64,000 nucleotides of DNA from RGIG6353 sp045653035 (GTDB lineage Bacteria > Bacillota > Clostridia > Oscillospirales > SIG627). The DNA lies in NCBI GenBank assembly GCA_045653035.1, contig JAZOLO010000003.1, forward strand, positions 1 to 64,000, read 5' to 3'. A program made the position numbers and the translations under genes. Under the pieces are notes generated by a model. It searched no databases. It saw only the letters and a list, made by a program, of their open reading frames with translations, and was not told the origin of the DNA. This document shows positions 8,256 through 16,774 of this stretch, piece after piece (the stretch's first letter is position 1; each line of letters starts with the position of its first letter).

Positions 8256-9134
8256 TTATAGGGGTGTTTTATTTATAAGTTCTTTTATTTCGTCATTAGA
8301 AAAAACGTACTCCTCGTTGCAAAATCTGCAACGGGTGATTACCTTTTCCTCTTCAAGCATTTGTTCAAGCTCTTTTTTGCCAAGGCTTACAAGACCTTTA
8401 GCGTACTTTTCTTTTGAGCAAGTGCATTTAAAGGATATATCAATATTGTCAAATTCTTCGTAATCCACACCTGAAAAAACAATGTCCGCAAAATCCTTTG
8501 CACCCTTACCCTCGTTCATGAGATTGGTAACAGATGTAATCATCAACATATTTTTTTCAAGTATTTCCGCAGTAGCATCATCAGCACCGGGTAAAAGCTG
8601 AAGAATAAAGCCTCCCGAAACGCGACAGGAATAGTCTCGGTCCACAAGCACACCGAGTGCACAGGCTGAAGGTGTCTGCTCACTGTTATAGAAATAAGAC
8701 GTAAGGTCTTCGGCTATCTCACCGCTTATAAGCTCGGACATTCCAACGTAAGGCTCTTTACCACCGAGGTCCCTTATAACGCATAAAAGTCCTTTTCCAA
8801 CAGCCCCACCTACGTCGAGCTTTCCGTTTGGCTTGAGTGGTAAATCAACCTGAGGATTTTCCATATAGCCTCTTACGTTACCCATATAATCCGAAACGCA
8901 GGTAACAGTTCCCGCAGGACCGTCGCCCTTAAGCTGGAAGGTAAGTGAGTCGGTAGGATTTTTCATAAGACTACCTAAAAGTGATGTGGCGGTAAGCGCT
9001 CTTCCGAGTGTTGCCGATGCTGTGGGGGTAGTCATGTGGAATTGGTGAGCTTTATTTACTATCTCGGTGGTATCGGCAAAAATCAGTCTTGCCGAGCCGT
9101 CTGAGGTTATAAATCTTGTAATTTTTGAATTCAT
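8256..9134 (-). CDS. hslO: Redox-regulated chaperone Hsp33 (HslO)
   Basis: A 292-residue Hsp33 family chaperone activated by oxidation. The C-terminal zinc site is complete: CTC near residue 236 and CRFC near 268 provide the CxC and CxxC cysteines. The N-terminal body contains ATSLLGSLMK and the conserved LKGDGPAGTV. Reduced, zinc-bound Hsp33 is inactive; oxidative unfolding exposes its client-binding surface. The start overlaps the stop of the methyltransferase gene by 4 bases, and the phosphofructokinase gene follows 13 bases downstream. Confidence 0.95.
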   Translation of the reverse strand: MNSKITRFITSDGSARLIFADTTEIVNKAHQFHMTTPTASATLGRALTATSLLGSLMKNPTDSLTFQLKGDGPAGTVTCVSDYMGNVRGYMENPQVDLPLKPNGKLDVGGAVGKGLLCVIRDLGGKEPYVGMSELISGEIAEDLTSYFYNSEQTPSACALGVLVDRDYSCRVSGGFILQLLPGADDATAEILEKNMLMITSVTNLMNEGKGAKDFADIVFSGVDYEEFDNIDISFKCTCSKEKYAKGLVSLGKKELEQMLEEEKVITRCRFCNEEYVFSNDEIKELINKTPL

Positions 9135-9865
9135 TTTTTTGCTATTATGTAATACCTTTCTGTGTTATCTTCTATGGGAGAACAGTTGAAATCGGACGAA
9201 GCACTGACAAAAGTAAGACCTGCTTTTTTAAGAGAGTCTTTTATCTCGGAGAGAGTAAACATTCTTTCTCTTTGCTCTTCGTAGTATCTTTTATATACGC
9301 CCTTTTCTTCAGCGAAAATATTTATAAAAAAATCGCAAACTTTCTTCTTTTCATCATAAAGGTTTTCCCAAACACAAAATATACCGTCCGCTTCAAGGAC
9401 GTAGCTATTGTCAGAATATATATTCTTGAACTTATATTCTGTGTTTATATCAAACAAAAACACTCCGCCATCTTTAAGCTCACATGCCACCGACGAAAAG
9501 GCACGAACAAGCCCTGTTTTAGTCGTAATGTAATTAAGCGAGTCAAAAGTAGATATAACTGTATCGTATACCATTCCTGTAGAAAACGAGGTCATATCCT
9601 GAGAGGTATAAAAAACATGTGCATGGGCTTTTGATGCCTTATGGGAGGCAAGAGCAAGCATTTCGGGCGAAATATCAAGAGCTGTGACGTTTGCACCTTT
9701 CTTTGAAAGTAGTACCGACATATCCCCTGTACCGCACCCAAGGTCAAGGAGGTTTGCACCTTCAATAAGTGCATTTCGTGAAATGTAATTCACATATTCA
9801 TTATAGTCAACGTCGCTGTTAAGAGCATCATAAAACGCAGGTAAAACCGTATATTCGATATTCAA
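9131..9865 (-). CDS. Class I SAM-dependent methyltransferase
   Basis: 244 residues. SAM-binding motif I is LLDLGCGTGD (near residue 39), motif II is VTALDISPEML, and a post-motif segment reads DTVISTFDSLNYI. The N-terminal FYDALN pattern is common in small-molecule or uncharacterised methyltransferases. The substrate cannot be inferred. It is 29 bases downstream of the GNAT gene and overlaps hslO by 4 bases. Confidence 0.85.
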   Translation of the reverse strand: MNIEYTVLPAFYDALNSDVDYNEYVNYISRNALIEGANLLDLGCGTGDMSVLLSKKGANVTALDISPEMLALASHKASKAHAHVFYTSQDMTSFSTGMVYDTVISTFDSLNYITTKTGLVRAFSSVACELKDGGVFLFDINTEYKFKNIYSDNSYVLEADGIFCVWENLYDEKKKVCDFFINIFAEEKGVYKRYYEEQRERMFTLSEIKDSLKKAGLTFVSASSDFNCSPIEDNTERYYIIAKK

Positions 9866-9894
9866 GTTGCCCCTCCTCTCACATATAGATAGTA

Positions 9895-10365
9895 TCAGTT
9901 TTCTGAATCATTGTCAACATATTTCATGTGAGTGTACACCGTGCCGTTTTCTTCTTTTCTCTCCCCCGCTTTTATAAATCCAAGTTTTTTATATATGGGA
10001 ATACCAAAGTCACTGGCATTAACAGTTACGGGTATTTCCTTTTTTGTAGTTGATAAAAAATAATTAAAAAGCTTTTTGCCAATTCCTTTACCCATATAGT
10101 CCTTATGTGTGAAGAAAAGGCAGATATGGTTTGTTCCTCTTTTGCCTATTACTCCGACAAGAGTGTTTTCAAGAAAAGCACCGTAAAGAGTCACACTCCC
10201 GTCAAAGGTGTTCATCTTAAAGGACATGGGAGAGGTAGTGTCACGGAAAAACTCTACGCCTTCAGTGGTATAGGTTGGAAGAATATATTTATAAAACGTA
10301 TGAAAAATCATTCGAGACGCTTCTTCAAAATCTGCATCCTCAAGTTTTCTTATGATTAAATCCAT
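9895..10365 (-). CDS. GNAT-family N-acetyltransferase
   Basis: A 156-residue acetyltransferase with the acetyl-CoA loop seen as KDYMGKGIGKKLF (Q/RxxGxG/A-type) and a C-terminal YKKLGFIKAGER motif. The start is placed at the ATG at 10365, preceded by GAGGATAAAG; an upstream in-frame ATG adds nine residues without a ribosome site. The substrate is unknown. It follows the VanZ-like gene by 44 bases and probably shares the riboswitch-led transcript. Confidence 0.85.
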   Translation of the reverse strand: MDLIIRKLEDADFEEASRMIFHTFYKYILPTYTTEGVEFFRDTTSPMSFKMNTFDGSVTLYGAFLENTLVGVIGKRGTNHICLFFTHKDYMGKGIGKKLFNYFLSTTKKEIPVTVNASDFGIPIYKKLGFIKAGERKEENGTVYTHMKYVDNDSEN

Positions 10366-10409
10366 CTTTATCCTCAAAAAATGGGCACACAAACGTATGC
10401 CCTATGTTT

Positions 10410-10886
10410 TTAGTTTTGTTTTGCTCTTTTTTGCTTTATAAAGTACAGTATAAATATAACGAGAAAATGTGCCGCGAGTGCCCCCAGAAAGTCTACCCAC
10501 ACGTCGATTACCTGTGAGCCTCTGCCTTCTACGTGCATCTGGAGAGTTTCGTCAGTAAGTGCCGTGAAAAGTGAAAGTGACAGAGAAGAAACAACAAGGA
10601 AAGCTCTATTCTTGTCAAAGAAAAATGTACCTAGAATATACAAGAGACCAAGAACAAAAAACTCAACAAAATGAGCAGACGTTCTCACGTGAGAAGGCTT
10701 AACAACTGCATCCTCGTTGAACATCGATACGATTTTTTGTGTTATATCAACTACCTTTTGGCTTTGCTCAGTGGACTCTTTTCCTGTTGAAAGAGAATTT
10801 GAGAAAATAAAGAAAAGCCAAGAAAAGACGAGTATTAAATAAAGGCATATTATTATCTTTTTGTTCTTAATAAAAATATTTTTCAT
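10410..10886 (-). CDS. VanZ-like family membrane protein
   Basis: 158 residues with four predicted membrane helices, including YLILVFSWLFFIFSNSL at the N-terminus. VanZ landmarks are present: HFVEFFVLGLLY in the middle, then the conserved TDETLQMHVEGRGSQVIDVWVDFLGA. VanZ in enterococci gives low-level teicoplanin resistance; most chromosomal homologues have no assigned role. It begins one base after the ribU stop, so the two are co-transcribed. Confidence 0.85.
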   Translation of the reverse strand: MKNIFIKNKKIIICLYLILVFSWLFFIFSNSLSTGKESTEQSQKVVDITQKIVSMFNEDAVVKPSHVRTSAHFVEFFVLGLLYILGTFFFDKNRAFLVVSSLSLSLFTALTDETLQMHVEGRGSQVIDVWVDFLGALAAHFLVIFILYFIKQKRAKQN

Positions 10887-11465
10887 TTATCTTCTGCCTT
10901 GTAAAATAGGTGATATTCTTTTATAAAGAAGAAAGGTTACCAAAAAGTTTAACAGCCCCTTAAAAAACGTGAAGGGAAGATTGAACATTAAAACGACCTT
11001 CATAACACTATCGACGTTTGCTATCCCTAAAAGAAGTCCTTCGTTCATAAAGCCGGAGAATTTGAAGTATGCTGGGTAAACGATAAAATAATTAGAAAAA
11101 ATAGCACAAACGGACATTGTAACAACACCGATAGCCGAGGCAATCAGCGCTCCCTTTTTACTCTTGTGCTTTTTATAGAAGATGCCCGAAGAAAGAACGA
11201 AGGCTGTACTTAAAATAAAGTTTGAAAGCTCTCCGAAGCCCATTGTTGAGGATGCGGGTAGGCTGATGAGATTCTTAATAAGACATACAACAAACCCACT
11301 TACCGGACCTACTGCAAACGATGCAAGAAGTGCCGGAAAATCAGAAAAATCAATTTTCAAAAAGGGTAGTGAAAACGGCAGTGCAAAGTTCAAATACATA
11401 AGCACACTGGATAATGCCGCCAAAAGTCCTGTTACTACAATTTTTCTTGCTGAATTTTTTTTCAT
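10887..11465 (-). CDS. ribU: ECF transporter S component for riboflavin, RibU
   Basis: The substrate-capture membrane subunit of an energy-coupling-factor importer. The 192-residue protein has an Ala/Leu-rich first helix (VVTGLLAALSSVLMYLNF), then LPFLKIDFSDFPALLASFAVGP, the signature loop of RibU-type S components, and further helices. Riboflavin specificity follows from the FMN riboswitch directly upstream. The start at 11465 has an ideal GGAGG; a frame reaching further upstream lies inside the riboswitch. The ECF ATPases and T subunit are not in the window. Confidence 0.9.
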   Translation of the reverse strand: MKKNSARKIVVTGLLAALSSVLMYLNFALPFSLPFLKIDFSDFPALLASFAVGPVSGFVVCLIKNLISLPASSTMGFGELSNFILSTAFVLSSGIFYKKHKSKKGALIASAIGVVTMSVCAIFSNYFIVYPAYFKFSGFMNEGLLLGIANVDSVMKVVLMFNLPFTFFKGLLNFLVTFLLYKRISPILQGRR

Positions 11466-11499
11466 AATAGCCTCCTTTTCAGAGCAAAAGAGACAGAAA

Positions 11500-11897
11500 G
11501 ACATTTCGTTTCTCTCATCCGGACTGTAACCGTCGGTATCGGAATTTCACCGATTCAGCAAATGCTCGCGGACTCTAGCCGAAAAGATCCGAACTTTTGT
11601 CGGTTTCAAGGGTAATTTTTGCCCATCTCTTCGTTACTTTCCCTTGTAACACAAAAAGTGTTACTTCATAAAAGATGCCTTGATATGAACAAAAATTACT
11701 TCTTGAAACTTCCCTTGAACCGAGGAAAGATGATTTTTGAGAATAAATTTTTCTGCGAAGTGCAGAAATACTTTATGTATTTCAAACGACAAGGGAAAAT
11801 TTAGGCCAAAAAGAAATTTTCTCGGCGATAATAGTTTGACTCTCTTCGGCTATAACCGCCGGTGGAGATTTTCGCTCCGCCCTGAAACTAAAATTAC
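11500..11897 (-). promoter_or_regulatory. FMN riboswitch (RFN element) with a very large P3 insert
   Basis: The minus-strand leader of ribU contains the RFN core in two halves. The 5' half is at 11849-11887 (GGGCGGAGCG ... CCACCGGCGG) and the 3' half at 11509-11580 (GTCCGCGAGC, then GGTGAAATTCCGATACCGAC, then AGTCCGGATGAGAGAAACG). FMN binding normally shuts off riboflavin uptake or synthesis genes. Between the halves, an 11-bp P3-type stem (AGCCGAAGAGA at 11840-11850 with TCTTTTCGGCT at 11578-11588) carries about 250 extra bases. Near the ribU start, CTCTTTT can pair with AAAAGGAG, which would hide the ribosome site and suggests translational control. Confidence 0.93.
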
Positions 11898-11903
11898 ATT
11901 TGT

Positions 11904-11932
11904 ATTATATTCCCATAAGCATAAAAAGTCAA
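11904..11932 (-). promoter_or_regulatory. Sigma-A promoter of the ribU riboswitch transcript
   Basis: TTGACT (11927-11932) and a perfect TATAAT (11904-11909) on the minus strand are spaced by 17 bases. Transcription would begin just before the FMN aptamer. Confidence 0.85.
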
Positions 11933-11956
11933 TATAAGAAAACATCAAAAAACACT

Positions 11957-13852
11957 TTACGGCTTGAAAATGTTTTTATACTGTAAGAGTTTGTATTCTT
12001 CGAGAAGCTCTTTTTCCTCTCCCGTTGCTTCGGAATTCCTTATGAGAGTGTTTTGAGACATTGAATAGTACCCATAGAAATTCATTGCAGGTATTTTGCT
12101 TTGTAAGGAATCGAGATATGAAAAATACGGTGTTAGTCCTATTCCTGCTTTTTTTATCATGATAGTTGATAAGAAGTTAAGACTTGTAAGTTCAACTGTT
12201 TCCTCTGCGGTATCATAGTTTGTCCAAATAACAAAAGGAACCGTATGCTTCTTCTCAGTGCCTAAAAAAGACCATGCATTATTTCCCATAACCTCGGGGT
12301 AAAATGAGTTTGTAATAGCTGGATGGTGATCACCGAAAAGCACTATCATAGTGTCTTCGTTGTAATTTGTGAAATATTCAATTAGCTTCCTCAACGCATC
12401 GTCACTCTTTTTTATGAGGGTGAGATATTGGTTAACGCTTAAATGATCACCGCCCAAATAGAACACGTCCTCTTCAAAGCCGCCAAACTCATAACCGCCG
12501 TGATTTTGCATAGTTACACAGAAGGTAAATATTTTTTCGTCTTCTTTTTTTCTTTCAAAACGGCTTATTATATCTCCAAAGAGAGTTTCATCCGAAATAA
12601 ATCCTCTTATGTAGCCTTTCTTTGACAAATCATCCATGAAATATATTTCGTCAAAGCCGAAAACCTCATAAACTACGTTTCTCTTCCAGCCCGAAGGAAG
12701 ATATGGATGCATCGCTACAGTGGTGTAATTATTGTCATTCATTATATCAACAATAGTGTTCGCCTTATTCTTGATATACTGTTGGTATGCAATAGAGCCA
12801 TAAGGTAAAAAGGCTTGTGTGTTACCCGTTAAAAATTCCCATTCGGATGTGGCGGTTCCCCCACCGTAAACAGAAGCAAGGGCATATCCTTTTGTTGTAT
12901 TTTCTGAAAGCGAGTTGTAAAATTCAAGAGGGTCAACGTTTGTTTCAACATTTCCTAAAACAGAAAGGTCGGAGAAAGCCTCGGACATTATGACGATAAT
13001 GTTTGGAGTATTTTCAAGAGAGTGGGTTTCGGGGTAATCCGCAAGGACTTTTTCCGCTTTTTCGTCAGTGTAATCTTCGGGAGGTACTACCCTGCTGTCT
13101 CGTGCTTCAATGAGAAAATTATAGGTAACGCCGTTGTACTTCGTGCCTTCAAATGCCCAAAGCTGCATATAGTTGGTGGAATTATTCATACACCACGACA
13201 CAACGTAAAGGGAAAGACCCAGGAAAAACACTCCGCATATTCGAGGAAGCTGGTTTCTCCTTGATTTATGTGTAATTCGGGTAACAAAGAGAAGAAAGGT
13301 AACAAAAACAAGTACAAGAAATGAATAAATGATACGGGAATTGAAATCTATCTTATACTGTCCTACAACTGAAGCTGCCGTGCGGATAGAATAAAAATCT
13401 GCAAATTTTATTTCACTTCCTCGGAAGGATATTACAAGATAATCAATAAAGACAAAAATATAGAGTGCTATATTAGCTAGAAGAATAGAAAGCCGTACTC
13501 TATTTGTAATAATCAAAAAGAAAAACGCAAATGCCGCATTAAGCGCTACGTTACCGATAAAAGTCGGAACATTTAGAAGCTGCGGGTCAACCGACAGCAT
13601 CACCTGATAAATGATAGTGAATAAAAACGAGTTGGCTAAAGGGAGCACCAAATCAAAGGGCGGTGTCTCGCGAAACTCAAAACGAATAAGTGAAAAGAAA
13701 ATAAAGAACAGTGATACTATAGAATACCCTTGTCTTGAAAACGGGAGTAATTCACATTCACAAAGGATTATATACAAATATATGAGTGAAAAGGTTATAT
13801 AAAAAATCTTATCGAATTTAATACTGATTTTAAAAAAAGGTTTATTTTCCAA
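11957..13852 (-). CDS. LTA synthase family protein (membrane sulfatase-fold phosphoglycerol transferase)
   Basis: 631 residues: five N-terminal membrane helices up to about residue 230, then an extracellular alkaline-phosphatase/sulfatase domain. Landmarks are NIIVIMSEAFSD near 285 (metal Glu), the catalytic Thr in YGGGTATSEWEFLTG near 327, and VLFGDHHP near 500 (metal Asp-His). Relatives polymerise glycerol phosphate from phosphatidylglycerol onto a lipid anchor, making lipoteichoic acid or a similar surface polymer. Which polymer is made here is unknown. Translation starts at TTG (13852), with GGAGG 7 bases upstream. It has its own promoter and faces away from argG. Confidence 0.9.
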   Translation of the reverse strand: MENKPFFKISIKFDKIFYITFSLIYLYIILCECELLPFSRQGYSIVSLFFIFFSLIRFEFRETPPFDLVLPLANSFLFTIIYQVMLSVDPQLLNVPTFIGNVALNAAFAFFFLIITNRVRLSILLANIALYIFVFIDYLVISFRGSEIKFADFYSIRTAASVVGQYKIDFNSRIIYSFLVLVFVTFLLFVTRITHKSRRNQLPRICGVFFLGLSLYVVSWCMNNSTNYMQLWAFEGTKYNGVTYNFLIEARDSRVVPPEDYTDEKAEKVLADYPETHSLENTPNIIVIMSEAFSDLSVLGNVETNVDPLEFYNSLSENTTKGYALASVYGGGTATSEWEFLTGNTQAFLPYGSIAYQQYIKNKANTIVDIMNDNNYTTVAMHPYLPSGWKRNVVYEVFGFDEIYFMDDLSKKGYIRGFISDETLFGDIISRFERKKEDEKIFTFCVTMQNHGGYEFGGFEEDVFYLGGDHLSVNQYLTLIKKSDDALRKLIEYFTNYNEDTMIVLFGDHHPAITNSFYPEVMGNNAWSFLGTEKKHTVPFVIWTNYDTAEETVELTSLNFLSTIMIKKAGIGLTPYFSYLDSLQSKIPAMNFYGYYSMSQNTLIRNSEATGEEKELLEEYKLLQYKNIFKP

Positions 13853-13878
13853 ATTATCGCCTCCTTTTTGACGGTACT

Positions 13879-13907
13879 ATATTACCATAAAAATGTGAAT
13901 ATTTCAA
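13879..13907 (-). promoter_or_regulatory. Sigma-A promoter of the LTA synthase gene
   Basis: TTGAAA (13902-13907) and TAATAT (13879-13884) on the minus strand are spaced by 17 bases, just upstream of GGAGG and the TTG start. Confidence 0.65.
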
Positions 13908-13998
13908 CTTTTTTCGATTATTGTGCAAAAGAACCGATTTTGTTTATAAATTGTTCACAATATCGTGAGATAATACAAAAAGAATTTTTGTATACATA

Positions 13999-14027
13999 TT
14001 GACAACGAGAATAGATTGTTGTATAAT
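13999..14027 (+). promoter_or_regulatory. Consensus sigma-A promoter of argG-argH
   Basis: A perfect TTGACA (13999-14004), a 17-base spacer and a perfect TATAAT (14022-14027). Such a strong promoter normally needs repression, and ArgR-like boxes overlap it. Confidence 0.92.
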
Positions 14028-14054
14028 TATGCATATCAAATGAATAAATTTACA
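14020..14054 (+). promoter_or_regulatory. Tandem ArgR operator (two ARG boxes)
   Basis: Two ARG-box-like cores lie in line: TGTATAATTATGCA (14020-14033) and TGAATAAATTTACA (14041-14054). Their centres are 21 bases apart, the spacing of paired 18-bp ARG boxes separated by 3 bases. The first covers the -10 box of the argG promoter and the second covers the start of the transcript. This fits repression by arginine-bound ArgR. No argR gene is in the window. Confidence 0.75.
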
Positions 14055-14067
14055 AGAGGTGCTTAAA

Positions 14068-15297
14068 ATGGATAAGACAAAAATCAAAAAGGTAGTCCTC
14101 GCTTACTCCGGAGGACTTGACACATCAATTATTATTCCGTGGCTCAAAGAAAACTACAACAATCCCGAAATCATTGCTGTATCGGGCAACGTAGGACAGG
14201 CAAGCGAGCTTGAGGGTCTTGAAGAAAAGGCTATCAAGACAGGCGCTTCAAAGATTTACATAGAAGACCTTACAAAGGATTTCCTTGACAACTACGTGTT
14301 CCCTTGCGTTCAGGCTGGTGCAAAGTATGAGGACTATCTTCTCGGTACTGCTTTTGCACGTCCTCCGATTGCAAAGAGAGTTGCTGAAATTGCTCTTGCA
14401 GAGGGTGCTGACGCTATCTGTCACGGCTGTAGAGGTAAGGGTAACGACCAGGTGCGTTTCGAGATGGCTATTAAGGCTTTCGCCCCCAATATGCCTATAA
14501 TCGCTCCTTGGCGTGAGTGGGATATCAAGTCCCGTGAAGAAGAAATCGACTATGCTGAGGCACACAACGTTCCTCTTAAGATTAGCCGTGAGACCAACTA
14601 CTCAAAGGATAAGAACATCTGGCATCTTTCTCACGAGGGTCTCGACCTTGAGGATCCTGCAAACGAGCCTCTTTACAATAAGGAAGGCTTCCTTGAAATG
14701 GGCGTTTCTCCCGAAATGGCTCCCGACACTCCTACCTACGTTACAATTCACTTTGATGCGGGTGTTCCCACAGCTATTGACGGCGTGAAGCTGGATTCCG
14801 TTGGGCTTGTTACCAAGCTTAACGAGCTTGGCGGTAAGAACGGTATCGGACTTCTTGATATCGTTGAAAACAGACTTGTTGGTATGAAGTGCCGCCGTGT
14901 ATACGAGACTCCCGGCGGAGCAATTCTCTACAAGGCTCATCAGGTTCTTGAAACAATCACTCTTGATAAGGAAACCTCTCACTACAAGGCACTTGTTGCA
15001 CAGAAGCTTGCTGAGATGGTTTACAATGCACAGTGGTTCACTCCCCTTACAGATGCAATACTTGCTTTTGTCAAGACAACTCAGAAAACAGTTACAGGTG
15101 ATGTAACACTTAAGCTTTACAAGGGTAATATGATAAATGCAGGCGTTACTTCTCCCTATTCACTCTATGACCCTGAAATCGCAACCTTTGACGAGGATGA
15201 TGTTTATGATCAGGCAGAATCTGCAGGATTTATCAACCTTTACGGACTTCCCGTTAAGGTTTATGCAAAGATGAAGGAAAAGAACAACCTCAAGTAA
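14068..15297 (+). CDS. argG: Argininosuccinate synthase
   Basis: It joins citrulline and aspartate, with ATP, in the penultimate step of arginine synthesis. The 409 residues are full length. The PP-loop-like ATP site AYSGGLDTS is near residue 11, then CHGCRGKGNDQVRFE near 115 and the citrulline/aspartate-binding segment WDIKSREEEIDYA near 155. The ATG at 14068 is chosen because AGAGGTG lies 6 bases before it; a GTG three codons upstream would overlap this ribosome site. argH follows after a 13-bp hairpin. Confidence 0.97.
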   Translation: MDKTKIKKVVLAYSGGLDTSIIIPWLKENYNNPEIIAVSGNVGQASELEGLEEKAIKTGASKIYIEDLTKDFLDNYVFPCVQAGAKYEDYLLGTAFARPPIAKRVAEIALAEGADAICHGCRGKGNDQVRFEMAIKAFAPNMPIIAPWREWDIKSREEEIDYAEAHNVPLKISRETNYSKDKNIWHLSHEGLDLEDPANEPLYNKEGFLEMGVSPEMAPDTPTYVTIHFDAGVPTAIDGVKLDSVGLVTKLNELGGKNGIGLLDIVENRLVGMKCRRVYETPGGAILYKAHQVLETITLDKETSHYKALVAQKLAEMVYNAQWFTPLTDAILAFVKTTQKTVTGDVTLKLYKGNMINAGVTSPYSLYDPEIATFDEDDVYDQAESAGFINLYGLPVKVYAKMKEKNNLK

Positions 15298-15306
15298 TAT
15301 GCAAAA

Positions 15307-15338
15307 TCAAGGCTTCCTCACAAAAGAGGAAGCCTTGA
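15307..15338 (+). other. Perfect 13-bp hairpin between argG and argH
   Basis: TCAAGGCTTCCTC (15307-15319) pairs fully with 15326-15338 around a 6-base loop. No T-tract follows and the argH ribosome site lies only 11 bases on, so it is not a standard terminator. It may protect the argG mRNA or tune the argG:argH ratio. Confidence 0.7.
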
Positions 15339-15359
15339 ATAGCAAGAAAGGAAACTAAC

Positions 15360-16733
15360 ATGGATAAGCTTTGGGCAGGAAGATTTACAAAGGAGCTTGA
15401 CAAAATTGCGTTCGGCTTCAACTCTTCCATAGATATTGACTCCAGAATGTACCGTCAGGACATTACAGGCTCGATAGCACATGCCACGATGCTGGCGAAG
15501 CAAGGTATAATTGAACAGAGTGAGTGTGATGCAATAATTGAGGGGCTTGAAGGAATACTCGACGATATAGAAAAAGGAAAACTTGAAATAAGTCCCGATG
15601 CCGAGGATATACATTCCTTTGTAGAGGGTGAGCTGACGGCAAGAATAGGAGATGCAGGAAAGCGTCTTCACACGGCACGTAGCCGTAACGACCAGGTTGC
15701 AGTTGATTTTAGACTATTTCTCCGCGCCGAAATGACAGAGGTGGTGGCTCTTATCAAGGAGCTTATCTCCTCTATAAACGAACAGGCAGAAAAGAATGCC
15801 GATACCATTGCACCCGGTTACACACATCTGCAAAGGGCACAGCCCATCTCCTTTGCGCATCATCTCCTTGCCTACGCAATGATGCTGATACGCGACGTTG
15901 GAAGAATAGAGGATGCGGTAAAGAGAATGAACGTATCCCCTCTCGGAAGCTGTGCACTCGCAGGTACTACCTATGATACCGACAGAGCACTTACTGCCGA
16001 GAAGCTTGGCTTTGACGGATATACTCTCAACAGTATCGACGGTGTTTCAGACAGAGACTTCTGTGTTGAGCTTCTCTCGGCACTTGCTCTCGTTATGACA
16101 CATCTCTCCCGACTTTCCGAGGAGGTAATTCTTTGGTCCAGCTGGGAATTCAAGTTCGTTGAGCTTGACGATTCATACACCACAGGCTCAAGCATTATGC
16201 CCCAAAAGAAGAACCCCGATATGTCCGAGCTTGTACGAGGTAAGACGGGCAGAGTATATGGAAACCTTATGTCAACTCTCACAATGCTCAAGGGTCTTCC
16301 CCTTGCATACAACAAGGACATGCAGGAGGATAAGGAGTCGATTTTCGACAGTATTGATACGGTTAAGGTTTGTCTTCAGGTTACAGCTCCCATGATAGCT
16401 ACAATGAAGGTGCTTCCCGAAAACACCGCAAATGCTGCAAAGACCGGCTTTATCAATGCAACCGACCTTGCAGACTATCTCACAAAGAAGAACGTACCTT
16501 TCAGAGAGGCGTATAAACTGACAGGACAAATTGTAAGATACTGCATTGAAAACTCATACGTCCTTGACAATATGCCCCTTGAGAAATACAAAAAGTTCTC
16601 CCCTCTCTTTGAGGAGGACTTGTACTACGAAATTGACCCCTCAACCTGTGTAAAGAAGAGAATTTCACAGGGCGGTACAGGACCCGAGTCGGTTAAAGCA
16701 CAAATTGAATACGTTAAAGAATTTTTGAAATAA
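15360..16733 (+). CDS. argH: Argininosuccinate lyase
   Basis: It splits argininosuccinate into arginine and fumarate, the last step of arginine synthesis. The 457 residues belong to the fumarase/aspartase superfamily. Conserved blocks include HTARSRNDQVAVD near residue 100, PGYTHLQRAQPISFAHH near 155, and the signature loop GSSIMPQKKNPDMSE near 275 with the catalytic Ser. The ribosome site AAGGAA precedes the ATG. It is the second gene of the argG-argH operon and is followed by a terminator. Confidence 0.97.
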   Translation: MDKLWAGRFTKELDKIAFGFNSSIDIDSRMYRQDITGSIAHATMLAKQGIIEQSECDAIIEGLEGILDDIEKGKLEISPDAEDIHSFVEGELTARIGDAGKRLHTARSRNDQVAVDFRLFLRAEMTEVVALIKELISSINEQAEKNADTIAPGYTHLQRAQPISFAHHLLAYAMMLIRDVGRIEDAVKRMNVSPLGSCALAGTTYDTDRALTAEKLGFDGYTLNSIDGVSDRDFCVELLSALALVMTHLSRLSEEVILWSSWEFKFVELDDSYTTGSSIMPQKKNPDMSELVRGKTGRVYGNLMSTLTMLKGLPLAYNKDMQEDKESIFDSIDTVKVCLQVTAPMIATMKVLPENTANAAKTGFINATDLADYLTKKNVPFREAYKLTGQIVRYCIENSYVLDNMPLEKYKKFSPLFEEDLYYEIDPSTCVKKRISQGGTGPESVKAQIEYVKEFLK

Positions 16734-16737
16734 AAGT

Positions 16738-16773
16738 TATGGCAAGATGCTCGGGGCATCTTGCCATTCTTGT
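16738..16773. terminator. Terminator between argH and the TM2 gene
   Basis: A 10-bp perfect stem GGCAAGATGC (16741-16750) with 16756-16765 is followed by ATTCTTGTATT. It can serve argH on the plus strand and the convergent TM2 gene on the minus strand. Confidence 0.8.
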
Positions 16774-16774
16774 A

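Noticed and set aside
10410..10886. Glycopeptide resistance determinant vanZ
   Set aside because: The protein is VanZ-like, but no van genes are nearby, and such homologues are common in sensitive Firmicutes.
13955..14068. T-box leader before argG
   Set aside because: No T-box core motif, no specifier-type stem and no terminator in the short leader; ArgR-like boxes explain control better.
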